From Bacteroidota bacterium (lineage in GTDB: Bacteria; Bacteroidota; Bacteroidia; Bacteroidales; WCHB1-69), in contig JAGDMF010000005.1 in NCBI GenBank assembly GCA_017860455.1, forward strand, positions 1-64,000: 64,000 nt of DNA, read 5' to 3'. Made by a program: the position numbers and the translations under genes. Under the pieces are notes generated by a model. It was not told the DNA's origin. It was given only the letters and a program-made list of their open reading frames with translations, and did not search any database. Shown here one piece after another: positions 9,020 to 18,389 of this stretch (position 1 is the first letter of the stretch; each line of letters begins with the position of its first letter).

Positions 9020-11494
9020 TTATGATAATTCTTTAATATAAATATTTTCAATTCTGGATCTGAATTCTCTAATTGATTCCCCTTGTTCAGGATATACAGC
9101 AGGAAGGAATTTTAATTCAATTTTCGATAAAAATCTTGGCAATCTGATGCTTTTAAAAGTTGCTTTTTCAGATCCTTTAATAATTACGGGAACCACTGGA
9201 ATATTTAACTCTGTACTTAGAATAGCAAATGAATCTCTGAAATGTTTGAGTTTTTTATCTTTAGCTCTGGTTCCTTCTGGAAAAATAACGACATTGTTTC
9301 CTTGTTTAAGCACTTCTGACATCTGTTGTAAAGATTCCCGGATGTTGGTATTCACATTCATTAAAATAATGTTGCTTCTGTTGGCAATAAAGCGGCCTAG
9401 TTTGAAATTAAAATGTTTCTCTTTCGCAAAAAAGAATGTTTTTGTGTTGATTTTCCATTTTAATTTGGACGTAATAAAAACACCATCAAATCCACTTCTA
9501 TGATTACCAATAATAATACAAGGACCATCAGGTAAATTGATTTTTCCTTTGGTATAATATCTGTAATATAGATGAAACGATATTTTGATAAAAAGGTCCA
9601 AAACCCAATGAACAAATCCTGATTTTGGTAATTTTATATCTTCAAGTTTGTGTTGTAAAATCTCTTTCCAGGAGATTTCAGTATCTTTAACCACACTTGA
9701 ATTTTGTTCAATATAAGCAGTTAATTTATTTAATGTTTGATAATTATCCAATTCATTTTCCTGAAGATGGATTTCAAATGCTGTTTCGATGTAGGCAATT
9801 AAGGCAACGCGAGTTAGAGAGTCCATAGCTAAATCGATTTCAAAATGGGAATCTCCGGTTGCTTTTTTACCGGTTTCATTTTCAACAAATTGTTTTAAAG
9901 CGATATATGCAGGACTTTGATTTTCTTTTGGAATTTCTTTTTCAACCTTTTCTTCCACCGTGATTAAAGGTTTTAATAAGTGTCTTTGAATTTTCCCTAA
10001 CCTTGTTCGTGGTAATTCAGCAGAAGCGATGTGGAATTTTTTAATTCTTTTATAGGTCATCGCATTTTTGTTGTACTCTTCAATCTCATTTTTGATCATC
10101 TCCTCTGCTGTGGAGCCGGTATTGAGTCTTACCACATCCATATCCGGAACAACTAAAGCCTGAAGTAAGTCATTTTCTAAGAAAACGGCTATCTCTTTCA
10201 TCACTTTGGTTTGCTCTAAGATTTCAAATTCTAATTCAACAGGATTGATATTTTTTCCGTTGGAAGTAACTATAATCTCTTTAATTCTTCCTGTAATTTT
10301 GAGACCATTTTTATCTAATATGCCAATATCTCCGGTTTCCAACCAACCATCTTTTAAAATGGCATCGGTTTCTTCGGGCCTATTGTAGTAACCTTTCATT
10401 ACATTGTTTCCCCTGACACGAATCTCTCCATTTTCACCGAACTGAATTTCCAAACCTGGAAGCAGATCTCCGGAATAACCAATTCTATCTTTTCCAGGTC
10501 TTGTAAAACTGATCATGGGGGCACATTCTGTCATCCCATATCCTGCTAAGACTGAAAAACCCAAAGCTCTATATATTGTACCAGTTTCTTCAGATAATGC
10601 AGCACCTCCGCATACCAGATGTTCAAGATGTCCTCCAAATTTTTGGTGTACTGCTTTGAATATTTTTCTTGAAAAAGGCTTACTATCAATAGCTTTTGCT
10701 ATTTTATACATCAATCTGCCAACAGGTGAAGAGTTTACTTTAACCATGATCCCTTTTGCTAAGGTATCATATAATTTAGGAACTCCAATAATTAATCCGA
10801 TTTTACCACGGTTTAATGTTTTTATGATAGAATCTGCTGTTAATCCTTCAGCAATAAAAACAGTAGATCCAACATACATCGGAGCAAGCATAGTCCCTAC
10901 AAAAGGGAAACTGTGATGTAATGGCAATAAGACCATTACACTGGTATCTCTTTTAAAAATGGGAACATGTTCACAAACTGCAACAAGATTAAAATAGATA
11001 TTTTTATAGGTTAACATAACCCCTTTAGGACTACCTGTAGTTCCTGAAGTATAGATAATGCATAATGTATGATCATCTTCATGCATTGGAATAGGAGTAG
11101 GGTCATATTTTTCAACATTCAGAATATCAATGTCTTCTGTAGTGCAGATAACACAATTGTAGTCAGGAATAGTAGCAACTGCATCCTGAATCATCTCCTT
11201 TTTATTTAGAGTAGTATAGATGATTTCCGGTTTACAATCTGCAATTATGAAAGATAACTCTTTGATAGTTGAACTGTAATCAACAGGAACAACTGTCCCT
11301 TTGGTTCTTAATGTGCCATATACAGCGAAAAAATAATCGGGTGTATTGTCAGCAAAAATTAATATTTTGTTAATATTTTGACTTTTTTGTACAAAATATT
11401 TTTCATAAGCAATGGTGTATTGTAAAAGTTGAGAATAACTATATTCCTGATCTTTAAATACTATTGCGCTTTTTTCATTGTTCTTTATAAGCAT
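9020..11494 (-). CDS. acyl-AMP ligase / ACP / PlsC acyltransferase fusion
   Basis: Three domains in 824 aa. Residues ~1-500: adenylate-forming acyl ligase with the AMP-binding motif IIYTSGTTGSPKGVML. Residues ~525-605: acyl-carrier-protein domain with the phosphopantetheine site MDSLTRV. Residues ~630-824: PlsC-type 1-acylglycerol-phosphate acyltransferase with NHRSGFD (NHx4D, H665 and D670) and FPEGTR near 738. The layout implies that a fatty acid is activated with ATP, loaded on the built-in carrier and passed to a lysophospholipid or other acceptor. It resembles Aas (acyl-ACP synthetase/2-acyl-GPE acyltransferase) but with an inverted order and its own ACP. It is probably membrane-associated. 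The promoter lies in the loop of the upstream terminator. Confidence 0.85.
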   Translation of the reverse strand: MLIKNNEKSAIVFKDQEYSYSQLLQYTIAYEKYFVQKSQNINKILIFADNTPDYFFAVYGTLRTKGTVVPVDYSSTIKELSFIIADCKPEIIYTTLNKKEMIQDAVATIPDYNCVICTTEDIDILNVEKYDPTPIPMHEDDHTLCIIYTSGTTGSPKGVMLTYKNIYFNLVAVCEHVPIFKRDTSVMVLLPLHHSFPFVGTMLAPMYVGSTVFIAEGLTADSIIKTLNRGKIGLIIGVPKLYDTLAKGIMVKVNSSPVGRLMYKIAKAIDSKPFSRKIFKAVHQKFGGHLEHLVCGGAALSEETGTIYRALGFSVLAGYGMTECAPMISFTRPGKDRIGYSGDLLPGLEIQFGENGEIRVRGNNVMKGYYNRPEETDAILKDGWLETGDIGILDKNGLKITGRIKEIIVTSNGKNINPVELEFEILEQTKVMKEIAVFLENDLLQALVVPDMDVVRLNTGSTAEEMIKNEIEEYNKNAMTYKRIKKFHIASAELPRTRLGKIQRHLLKPLITVEEKVEKEIPKENQSPAYIALKQFVENETGKKATGDSHFEIDLAMDSLTRVALIAYIETAFEIHLQENELDNYQTLNKLTAYIEQNSSVVKDTEISWKEILQHKLEDIKLPKSGFVHWVLDLFIKISFHLYYRYYTKGKINLPDGPCIIIGNHRSGFDGVFITSKLKWKINTKTFFFAKEKHFNFKLGRFIANRSNIILMNVNTNIRESLQQMSEVLKQGNNVVIFPEGTRAKDKKLKHFRDSFAILSTELNIPVVPVIIKGSEKATFKSIRLPRFLSKIELKFLPAVYPEQGESIREFRSRIENIYIKELS

Positions 11495-11506
11495 ATTTTA
11501 AATATA

Positions 11507-11539
11507 AAAAAGTTCGCTGCAAATATACGCGAACTTTTT
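11507..11539 (-). terminator. terminator with a -7 promoter element in its loop
   Basis: Perfect 11-bp arms, AAAAAGTTCGC at 11507-11517 and GCGAACTTTTT at 11529-11539, 25 bases after the FadL-like gene stop; minus-strand T run follows. The 11-base loop holds most of TATATTTG (minus strand, 11527-11520), a -7 match 26 bases before the next gene's start. Confidence 0.75.
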
Positions 11540-11564
11540 GATTCAGAAAGAAAGATAAATATTG

Positions 11565-13016
11565 TTATAACTTAAAGCCAAATGTACCTACTATACAATT
11601 AGATTCAAAGTTTTGATGAACGGGGTTAACCATTGAAGGATCATAAAACCAGTATTTTTGATGAGACAATTTGTAAACATAAGCAAAATCAACAAAAAAT
11701 GAATTGGTTCTGTATCCTAATCCTAGAGAGTATGTATAGAGAGCACCATCGTTTATCTCATTTTGATAAGGAGAACTGGTATATGCAAATCCACAACGGA
11801 ACAAAATGTTTTTAGTCACATAAGCCTCTCCACCTAATCTTAGAGTATGAGTAGATCTATAGGTGTCACGGATTGCTTTATTTTCATCTTTAAAAAGATA
11901 AGTGTTATTTCCATAACTTCCTAATTCAGATTTAGAATAATCAGTATATTCATAATCAAAACTAACAAACCCTCTTTTTAAAATTAAAAAGGCAACATTA
12001 CCCATTAGTTTCAAAGGTGTAATCAGTTGGTAATTATACTCATTTGTGTAATTGGATACATAAGTTGTATCTCCAAATGATACCATTTCACGTTCTAAAA
12101 CATCATGAACATTGCTGTAAAAAGTGGGGGTGTGTATTGCGGCTCCAAATCTTAAGAAAGAAACAGGTTGATATAAAATACCTAATTTTAAATTAACACC
12201 TGTTGAATTTACCATCAATTTATCGTTAATTGTAAATGAATTCAAATGATCCACTACATTATTATCATCTACTTCTTCATAACTTCTTTTTTCAGTATAG
12301 GAAATAAATGGGACACCCAAAGTTCCACCAATGTAAAATTTATCATCATAATTTCCACCAAAAGAGAAAGTCATTTCATTAATTCTGCCGGAAGTGATTA
12401 CAGAACTGGTTTGTTTAAGGTCTTTTCCAAGATAAGCAGGAATATATTGTGTATTATTTGCAGTATTGTAAAGGGGATCAATGATATAAGATTGGTAAGC
12501 AAAATCACCTTCTCTTTCCAAATTTTCATACAAAGTACCATTAGCATAAGCCGCAAAAGCGGAACCCATTGTACTTCCATTACTTCTACCTTCAACAGCA
12601 AATTTATTGTTAAAATTCATAATTTGGTTGAATCCGAATCCAAACTGACCTTTTTTCCATTTGCTATTATCAGCCCCGGACCAGGCAAAAACGATTCCTA
12701 AATTGGAAATAGTTGATGAAACAGAAGTTGTTGGGGTCATGTCATCGTTATAAGTGGAGTTAACATGATGAATATCAACATATAAAGGAGTAAAGGAAAT
12801 TTCAGTTTTTTTGAAAAGGGCAATAGATGCAGGATTGGTACTAAGAGCAGAGAATTCTGCACCAACAGCACCAAACGCACCGCCTGCACCTAGAAAACGA
12901 GCGGTTCCATTCCATTCTGTTTTTGAAAATCGAAGTGCATCCATCTCATTTTGAGCAGTTAATATACTTCCAAAACCTAGTAGAAGTGATATAAGTAAGA
13001 TGTTTTTAAGTTTCAT
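11565..13016 (-). CDS. FadL/OMPP1-like outer-membrane transport protein
   Basis: A 483-aa outer-membrane beta-barrel with a signal peptide (cut after ILTAQ). It has the N-terminal signature of the FadL family, ARFLGAGGAFGAVGAEFSALSTNPASIALF, where the NPA motif belongs to the hatch region. Alternating aromatic strands end in a C-terminal aromatic/Leu residue. FadL proteins let hydrophobic compounds such as fatty acids through the outer membrane; the ligand here is unknown. It is 31 bases downstream of the Tyr/Asn-rich lipoprotein gene and probably co-transcribed with it. The acyl ligase fusion follows after a terminator. Confidence 0.85.
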   Translation of the reverse strand: MKLKNILLISLLLGFGSILTAQNEMDALRFSKTEWNGTARFLGAGGAFGAVGAEFSALSTNPASIALFKKTEISFTPLYVDIHHVNSTYNDDMTPTTSVSSTISNLGIVFAWSGADNSKWKKGQFGFGFNQIMNFNNKFAVEGRSNGSTMGSAFAAYANGTLYENLEREGDFAYQSYIIDPLYNTANNTQYIPAYLGKDLKQTSSVITSGRINEMTFSFGGNYDDKFYIGGTLGVPFISYTEKRSYEEVDDNNVVDHLNSFTINDKLMVNSTGVNLKLGILYQPVSFLRFGAAIHTPTFYSNVHDVLEREMVSFGDTTYVSNYTNEYNYQLITPLKLMGNVAFLILKRGFVSFDYEYTDYSKSELGSYGNNTYLFKDENKAIRDTYRSTHTLRLGGEAYVTKNILFRCGFAYTSSPYQNEINDGALYTYSLGLGYRTNSFFVDFAYVYKLSHQKYWFYDPSMVNPVHQNFESNCIVGTFGFKL

Positions 13017-13047
13017 ATTTTTTATTTTTTAAAATTCAACTTATTAA

Positions 13048-14913
13048 TTATTTTCTATGACCGGAAGAGCTAGATCCACCTCTGCTTCCTGATGATGAAC
13101 CGGATGAACCGGATGATCTGCTGCTGCTTCCACTACTTGAACCTGATGATGACCCGCCTCGGCTATAGGAGCTTCCACTTGATCCGGATGATGATGGTTT
13201 ACTAGGTGTGTAGCTTCTGTTTGAACCGGATGATGAAGAACTTCCTGAACTGTTTCTATTGTTATTGTTGTAATTGCCGGAACCTTGATTGCTGTTGTTT
13301 CCCCGATTGGTATTGTTGTAATTACCAGATCCTTGATTGTTTTGGTTATTCCTGTTGTAGTTGTAGTCGTTGTTTTGGGAATTATTATTTCGGCTATTGT
13401 TATTATAGTTCCTTTGGTTGTTTTGGTTATTTTGATTATTGTATTGGTTATTTTGATTATTCCGATCGTAATTTCTTTGATTATTTTGGTTGTTATTTTG
13501 ATCAGTATTTCTTTGATTGTTTTGAGGATTTGAATTATTTCTATTGTACTGAGAATTATTGTTTTGAGGTCTGTATTGTTGGTTGTAGTTTTGTCTGTTA
13601 TCAGTGCCTTGGTTGTTTTGAGGTCTGTTTTGGTTGTTATAGTCTTGTCTGTTATCAGTACCTTGGTTGTTTTGAGGTCTGTTTTGGTTGTTATAGTTTT
13701 GTCTGTTATCAGTACCTTGGTTGTTTTGAGGTCTGTTTTGGTTATTGTAGTCTTGTCTGGTATCAGTTCCTTGGTTGTTTTGAGTTCTGTTTTGGTTGTT
13801 ATAGTTTTGTCTGGTGTCAGTACCTTGGTTGTTTTGAGTTCTGTTTTGATTGTTATTGTTTTGTCTGTTATCAGTACCTTGGTTGTTTTGAGTTCTGTTT
13901 TGGTTGTTAGTACTTTGAGTACTTTGATTCATTGGTCTGTTATTAGTGCTTTGTCTGGAATCAACTGTTGTTGTACCGGGAGATGGACGACTATCCACTT
14001 CTTTGATTATGGATGCATAGTTTTGATTAAATGAAGTTGGAGTCACAGAACGGGAAACAGAAGCTGTTTTGTTTCCCTCATTATTTTCACCGGGACCTGG
14101 TCTTCTTCCGCCATTACCACTGGAAGGACCAACATTATTTCTATGTCCGTAATAATAGCTTGAATTATTATCATAAGTATTATGGTAGTATCCTGCATGA
14201 TTGCCATCGTAATAGCCATCCCAGTATCCATCATTATAACCATTCCAATATCCATGATGATATCCATGACCACCATACCAGTAAGGATCATAACCCCAGC
14301 CGTAACAGAACCCATAATTATAGTAACCATAGTTGTAGTAATAAGGTCTGTAATAATAGGTTGGCCACCACCAGCTGTATCCTAAATAGATACTTGTACC
14401 CCAGGTTGCAGGATAGTAATCGTAGTAATACATATTGGTAAAGTAAGGATCATAATAACCCCAGCCTGTATTATAGGCAGTATGAAATCTACGGATTCTG
14501 GAAGTGTAATAGTAATCATAATTATCATAGTTTTCATAATCGGAATAGTAATAATTATCATCACCTGAGTAATTATTGTTATCTTCATAATAGTAATTGT
14601 TGTCATAATCACTATTATTTTGATCATAATTATTATCAGAATAATTTTGATCATACCCTTGATTTTGATCGTAACTTTGGTTTTGATTATTTCCTTGGTT
14701 TTGATCGTACCCTTGATTTTGGGAATAATTTTGGTCGTACCCCTGATTTTGATTGTTATCTGAATAGTTATCAGAAGGTGGGGTTACAGGACGTTGATAT
14801 TGTTTATCTGAAGATGGGGTATATGCATCGTCATAGTAAACTACATTTTCAACTGTACATGAACTGGCGATTAACGTAAGGATGATGCCGGTTATTAATA
14901 GTCTCTTTTTCAT
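13048..14913 (-). CDS. low-complexity Asn/Gln, Tyr and Ser/Gly-rich lipoprotein
   Basis: Predicted outer-membrane or surface lipoprotein (~621 aa). I chose the start MKKRLLITGIILTLIASSC because it gives a lipobox (ASSC) and has a strong AAAGGAGG seven bases upstream; an in-frame ATG 51 bases earlier adds a non-signal tail. After the Cys come: QNQGYDQN repeats (~50-100), a very Tyr/Trp/Gly-rich block (~100-270, WWWPTYYYRPYYYNYGYY), a six-fold 18-aa repeat of NNQGTDxRQxYNNQNRxQ, an Asn/Gln block and a Ser/Gly tail. Most of the protein is expected to be disordered. No enzyme motif. Similar Tyr-rich lipoproteins beside FadL-like genes are, to my knowledge, common in Bacteroidota but have no known function. 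Confidence 0.8.
   Translation of the reverse strand: MKKRLLITGIILTLIASSCTVENVVYYDDAYTPSSDKQYQRPVTPPSDNYSDNNQNQGYDQNYSQNQGYDQNQGNNQNQSYDQNQGYDQNYSDNNYDQNNSDYDNNYYYEDNNNYSGDDNYYYSDYENYDNYDYYYTSRIRRFHTAYNTGWGYYDPYFTNMYYYDYYPATWGTSIYLGYSWWWPTYYYRPYYYNYGYYNYGFCYGWGYDPYWYGGHGYHHGYWNGYNDGYWDGYYDGNHAGYYHNTYDNNSSYYYGHRNNVGPSSGNGGRRPGPGENNEGNKTASVSRSVTPTSFNQNYASIIKEVDSRPSPGTTTVDSRQSTNNRPMNQSTQSTNNQNRTQNNQGTDNRQNNNNQNRTQNNQGTDTRQNYNNQNRTQNNQGTDTRQDYNNQNRPQNNQGTDNRQNYNNQNRPQNNQGTDNRQDYNNQNRPQNNQGTDNRQNYNQQYRPQNNNSQYNRNNSNPQNNQRNTDQNNNQNNQRNYDRNNQNNQYNNQNNQNNQRNYNNNSRNNNSQNNDYNYNRNNQNNQGSGNYNNTNRGNNSNQGSGNYNNNNRNSSGSSSSSGSNRSYTPSKPSSSGSSGSSYSRGGSSSGSSSGSSSRSSGSSGSSSGSRGGSSSSGHRK
13559..13905 (-). repeat. 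54-bp coding tandem repeat, ~6.4 copies
   Basis: Six full 54-bp units plus a partial one, encoding an 18-aa repeat in the low-complexity lipoprotein. Copies differ by only a few bases, so copy number may vary between strains. Confidence 0.93.
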
Positions 14914-14920
14914 AATTTTG

Positions 14921-14928
14921 CCTCCTTT
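14921..14928 (-). promoter_or_regulatory. strong Shine-Dalgarno of the Tyr-rich lipoprotein gene
   Basis: AAAGGAGG on the minus strand, 7 bases before the chosen ATG. It decides the start and is unusual for Bacteroidota, which seldom use Shine-Dalgarno sequences. Confidence 0.8.
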
Positions 14929-14953
14929 TATTATTACTTTGGTTGCTTTTTCG

Positions 14954-14961
14954 TATCTTTG
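14954..14961 (+). promoter_or_regulatory. -7 promoter element for proS
   Basis: TATCTTTG on the plus strand, 52 bases before the proS start and followed by GC as often seen in this genome. Confidence 0.6.
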
Positions 14962-15013
14962 CACAAAATTTAGACTACCAAAAATTCATTAAGTTTAAAA
15001 GTAACGAGAAGAG

Positions 15014-16483
15014 ATGGCAAAAAGTATTACTCCAAGAGAAAAAGACTATTCACAATGGTATATTGATATTGTGAAAAATGCAGAATTAGCTGAAAATTCA
15101 GCAGTTAGAGGATGTATGGTGATTAAACCGTATGGTTATGCTATATGGGAAAAAATGAGAGATGCATTAGATAAAATGTTTAAAGATACCGGACATGTGA
15201 ATGCATATTTTCCACTTTTTATTCCAAAATCTTTTTTTTGTCGCGAAGCTGACCATGTGGAAGGGTTTGCAAAAGAGTGTGCGGTTGTTACACATTATCG
15301 TTTGAAAAATGATCCAAATGGTGGCGTTATGGTTGACCCTGATGCAAAACTGGAAGAGGAGTTAATTGTTCGCCCCACTTCAGAAACCATTATCTGGGAT
15401 ACCTATAGAAACTGGATTCAATCCTATCGGGATCTTCCGATTTTATGTAATCAATGGGCCAATGTGGTACGTTGGGAAATGAGAACCCGTTTGTTTTTAA
15501 GAACAGCGGAATTTTTATGGCAAGAGGGGCATACAGCTCATGCCACTAAAGAGGAAGCGATTGCTGAAACCGAACAAATGTTGAATGTATATGCTGATTT
15601 TGCTGAAAAACACATGGCTGTACCGGTAATTAAAGGGGTAAAATCTCCGAATGAAAGATTTGCAGGAGCTTTGGATACCTATTGTATAGAGGCTATGATG
15701 CAGGATGGAAAAGCGCTGCAAGCTGGCACATCCCATTTTCTTGGACAAAATTTTGCAAAAGCATTTGATGTTAAATTCTTAAGTAAAGAAAATAAATTAG
15801 AATATGTTTGGGCAACATCATGGGGTGTTTCTACCCGATTGATTGGCGCACTAATTATGAGCCATTCTGACGATAATGGCCTGGTACTTCCACCGATGTT
15901 AGCACCACTCCAAGTTGTAATAGTACCTATATATAAAGAGGTAGAACAACTGGATGCCATCAAAGCCAAAATGGAACCTGTAATCAAAGCGTTAAAAGCA
16001 AAAAATATTACCGTAAAATTGGATGATGATGATTCTCGTCGCTCCGGTTGGAAATTTAATGAATACGAAATGAAAGGGGTTCCTGTTCGTATTGCTGTTG
16101 GTCCCCGTGATCTTGAAAATAATCAGGTGGAGATTGCCCGTCGCGATACTTTAGAAAAACAAACGATCTCATTTGAAAACTTAGATCTGTATATTGAAAA
16201 GTTATTAGAAGATATTCAAAATAATATATATAATAAAGCGCTTCAATTCAGAGAACAAACCACTAGAAAAGCGGATACCTGGGAAGAGTTTACCCAACAA
16301 TTAGATTTGGGTGGCTTTGTCTCTGCACATTGGGATGGTACTCCGGAAACAGAAGATGCTATCAAAGAGAAAACCAAAGCTACGATTCGTTGTATTCCTT
16401 TAAACAATCGATTGGAAGAGGGGAAATGTATCCTAACCGGAAAACCTTCTACTCAAAGAGTGTTGTTTGCCAGAGCTTATTAA
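15014..16483 (+). CDS. proS: prolyl-tRNA synthetase (archaeal/eukaryotic-type)
   Basis: Class II aminoacyl-tRNA synthetase charging tRNAPro. At 489 aa it belongs to the short ProS type 3 group without the bacterial editing insertion. It starts [20 protein letters not shown] and contains motif 2 ([24 protein letters not shown]) and motif 3-like [14 protein letters not shown]. The C-terminal extension (~400-489, ending RVLFARAY) is characteristic of this type. It is transcribed divergently from the Tyr-rich lipoprotein gene. Confidence 0.97.
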   Translation: MAKSITPREKDYSQWYIDIVKNAELAENSAVRGCMVIKPYGYAIWEKMRDALDKMFKDTGHVNAYFPLFIPKSFFCREADHVEGFAKECAVVTHYRLKNDPNGGVMVDPDAKLEEELIVRPTSETIIWDTYRNWIQSYRDLPILCNQWANVVRWEMRTRLFLRTAEFLWQEGHTAHATKEEAIAETEQMLNVYADFAEKHMAVPVIKGVKSPNERFAGALDTYCIEAMMQDGKALQAGTSHFLGQNFAKAFDVKFLSKENKLEYVWATSWGVSTRLIGALIMSHSDDNGLVLPPMLAPLQVVIVPIYKEVEQLDAIKAKMEPVIKALKAKNITVKLDDDDSRRSGWKFNEYEMKGVPVRIAVGPRDLENNQVEIARRDTLEKQTISFENLDLYIEKLLEDIQNNIYNKALQFREQTTRKADTWEEFTQQLDLGGFVSAHWDGTPETEDAIKEKTKATIRCIPLNNRLEEGKCILTGKPSTQRVLFARAY

Positions 16484-16506
16484 AAAACAATTTTTTTATT
16501 GATATA

Positions 16507-17409
16507 CTAAGTTAAGAGATTCTCTAAAGCTTTGTTTATTCTATTAAATTGAAATTGAAATCCTTCCTTTTCAATCTTATAGGAAGAAACTTTGGATCCT
16601 TCTAATAAAAGAGATGATGCTTCTCCAAAAAGAGTATGCAAAATAATAGGAGGAATATTGGGCATAAATAAAGGCTTTTTCAATATTTTTGAAATCTCTT
16701 TAGTTAATTCCTCATTTGTAATATGATGAGGAGCTACACCATTATAAACCCCCTCTAAATGACGATTTTCAATAACATATTTATACAGATTACAAATATC
16801 TTGAATATGAATCCATGGAAAATATTGTTTACCATCTCCTAAGTGAGCTCCTAAGAAAAATTTGATTGGAAGCACGATTTTGGGTAGTGCTCCCTTTTGT
16901 GAATCCAGAACCACTCCTGTTCTTATCTTTACCACTCTGTCAGCAATACCGGTACTAAAAAAACGATCTGCGCATTGCTCCCATTGATCAACGACATCTG
17001 ATAAAAATCTTACTCCTTTCGGAGCTTCTTCCGTATTTTCTAAATTACGATTTAAAGCATCATAATAACCAATAGCTGAAGCAGATATAAAACTTTTTAT
17101 TCTGATTCCATTTTTTTGAAGTGTGTTTAAAATAAGTTCTGCACTCTCCTTGCGACTATTAATGATCTCATTTTTATAGGTTTTGGTCCATCGTTGTCCG
17201 GAAATGTTGGCTCCGGCTAAATGAATGATATGATCAACACCAATCAAAGCAGAAGGATCCAAAAAGCCTCGGTCTAAATCCCAGATAAAATCGTTTTCCT
17301 TGTTTTTTTGACGGGATAAAAAACGAATAGAGTAGTCCGGGGATAATAATCTTGCAAGATTGGATGCAATTAACCCCGAACCACCCGTAATGAGAACAAT
17401 CTCTTTCAT
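16507..17409 (-). CDS. TIGR01777-type NAD(P)-dependent epimerase/SDR
   Basis: A 300-aa extended SDR protein. The Rossmann NAD(P)-binding motif ITGGSGLIASNLARLL is at the N-terminus; HLAGANISGQRWTKTYKNEI follows, the typical signature of the TIGR01777/YfcH family. SASAIGYYD supplies the Ser-Tyr active-site region. The substrate is unknown for the family. It is convergent with proS and starts 9 bases downstream of the barrel protein gene, so a shared transcript is likely. Confidence 0.88.
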   Translation of the reverse strand: MKEIVLITGGSGLIASNLARLLSPDYSIRFLSRQKNKENDFIWDLDRGFLDPSALIGVDHIIHLAGANISGQRWTKTYKNEIINSRKESAELILNTLQKNGIRIKSFISASAIGYYDALNRNLENTEEAPKGVRFLSDVVDQWEQCADRFFSTGIADRVVKIRTGVVLDSQKGALPKIVLPIKFFLGAHLGDGKQYFPWIHIQDICNLYKYVIENRHLEGVYNGVAPHHITNEELTKEISKILKKPLFMPNIPPIILHTLFGEASSLLLEGSKVSSYKIEKEGFQFQFNRINKALENLLT

Positions 17410-17418
17410 TAATATATT

Positions 17419-18264
17419 TTAAAGTTTTAGAATAAATCCGGCTGAAACATTAAAGAAATGCAACCAGTTTTTTACATACCCATCACCAGGGAAATCAGGA
17501 TCACCACTACCTACAGCACCACCTCCTAAGTATCTGAAATTAAGAAACATATTTGTAAATGGATTCACTTCAGCCCCAAAACGCCAGCTGGCATCTAAAA
17601 TAGCTCCAACGATCTCATTATCACTTCCATTCAAATAACTTACAGGAGCATAGATTCCATCCGCTTCAATCTCAGAGTAAAATTTGGGTGTAAAATTATA
17701 TTTTGTTCTTAATTTTAATGCAGGTACGATTCCAATGTCACGATTATCTGTAAATAATGTTCCATCAGTTGATTCAAAAGAGATGGTTGCATTTCTTATT
17801 TGAACGGTCAAACCTATTGCCATTTTAAATTTTTCGTTATTTGCTGCTAATTCTCTTAAATAACTGAAACGATAAAATGGGAAATTGTAAACCGCTTTAA
17901 TCCCTTTATTGGCAGGAAACATCAAGCCATTAAAAGTTGTGCTATTTTGTAAAACCGCTTGTGTCTCAATTCGTAAAGGTTGATATAAAATGATGAATGT
18001 ATTTTTTTTATTGAGATCCATCTCTAACGAGAATCTGAGTGTAGGGAAAAGAACATCTTGTCCACCTTCCTTGACATAATCGAAATAGGTTCCACTATTT
18101 CCTAATTGGATTTTATGAGAGAGTACTGATACAAACCCTACTTCTGCAACAGCACGGTATTGAAATTTTGAAGACTCATTTTGGGCAATACTGTTTCCCA
18201 TTAATAATAACATAAAAATTGAAACAGCCAGTATACTTAAAAAACTTAAAGTTAATTTTTTCAT
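17419..18264 (-). CDS. predicted outer-membrane beta-barrel protein
   Basis: A 281-aa secreted protein with a signal peptide (residues 1-27, MLLLMGNSIAQ). The rest shows alternating polar/aromatic strands (AEVGFVSVLSHKIQLG, FNVSAGFILKL at the end) and hairpin turns typical of small Bacteroidota beta-barrels. No family-specific motif was recognised. The -7 promoter element 45 bases upstream suggests it heads a short operon with the SDR gene. Confidence 0.65.
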   Translation of the reverse strand: MKKLTLSFLSILAVSIFMLLLMGNSIAQNESSKFQYRAVAEVGFVSVLSHKIQLGNSGTYFDYVKEGGQDVLFPTLRFSLEMDLNKKNTFIILYQPLRIETQAVLQNSTTFNGLMFPANKGIKAVYNFPFYRFSYLRELAANNEKFKMAIGLTVQIRNATISFESTDGTLFTDNRDIGIVPALKLRTKYNFTPKFYSEIEADGIYAPVSYLNGSDNEIVGAILDASWRFGAEVNPFTNMFLNFRYLGGGAVGSGDPDFPGDGYVKNWLHFFNVSAGFILKL

Positions 18265-18308
18265 CTTTTTTATTTTTAAAATATAAAACTTATTAAATAA
18301 TTTTGATG

Positions 18309-18316
18309 CAAAAATA
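18309..18316 (-). promoter_or_regulatory. -7 promoter element for barrel protein gene
   Basis: TATTTTTG on the minus strand, 45 bases upstream of the start codon. Confidence 0.55.
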
Positions 18317-18389
18317 CACTATAAATCAATTCAATACAAATCAAAATGTTTATATTAACTATAGATGAAATCAATGGAAAATGCAACTA

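Noticed and set aside
13559-13905. CRISPR-like regular repeats
   Set aside because: The 54-bp units are contiguous without spacers and encode protein. None of the word repeats has unique spacers of constant length, and no cas gene is present.
13206-14034. Long plus-strand ORFs opposite the low-complexity lipoprotein gene
   Set aside because: They are shadows of the 54-bp coding repeat; composition (Cys/Tyr/Phe or Val/Leu/Ser only) is an artefact of reading Asn/Gln codons backwards.
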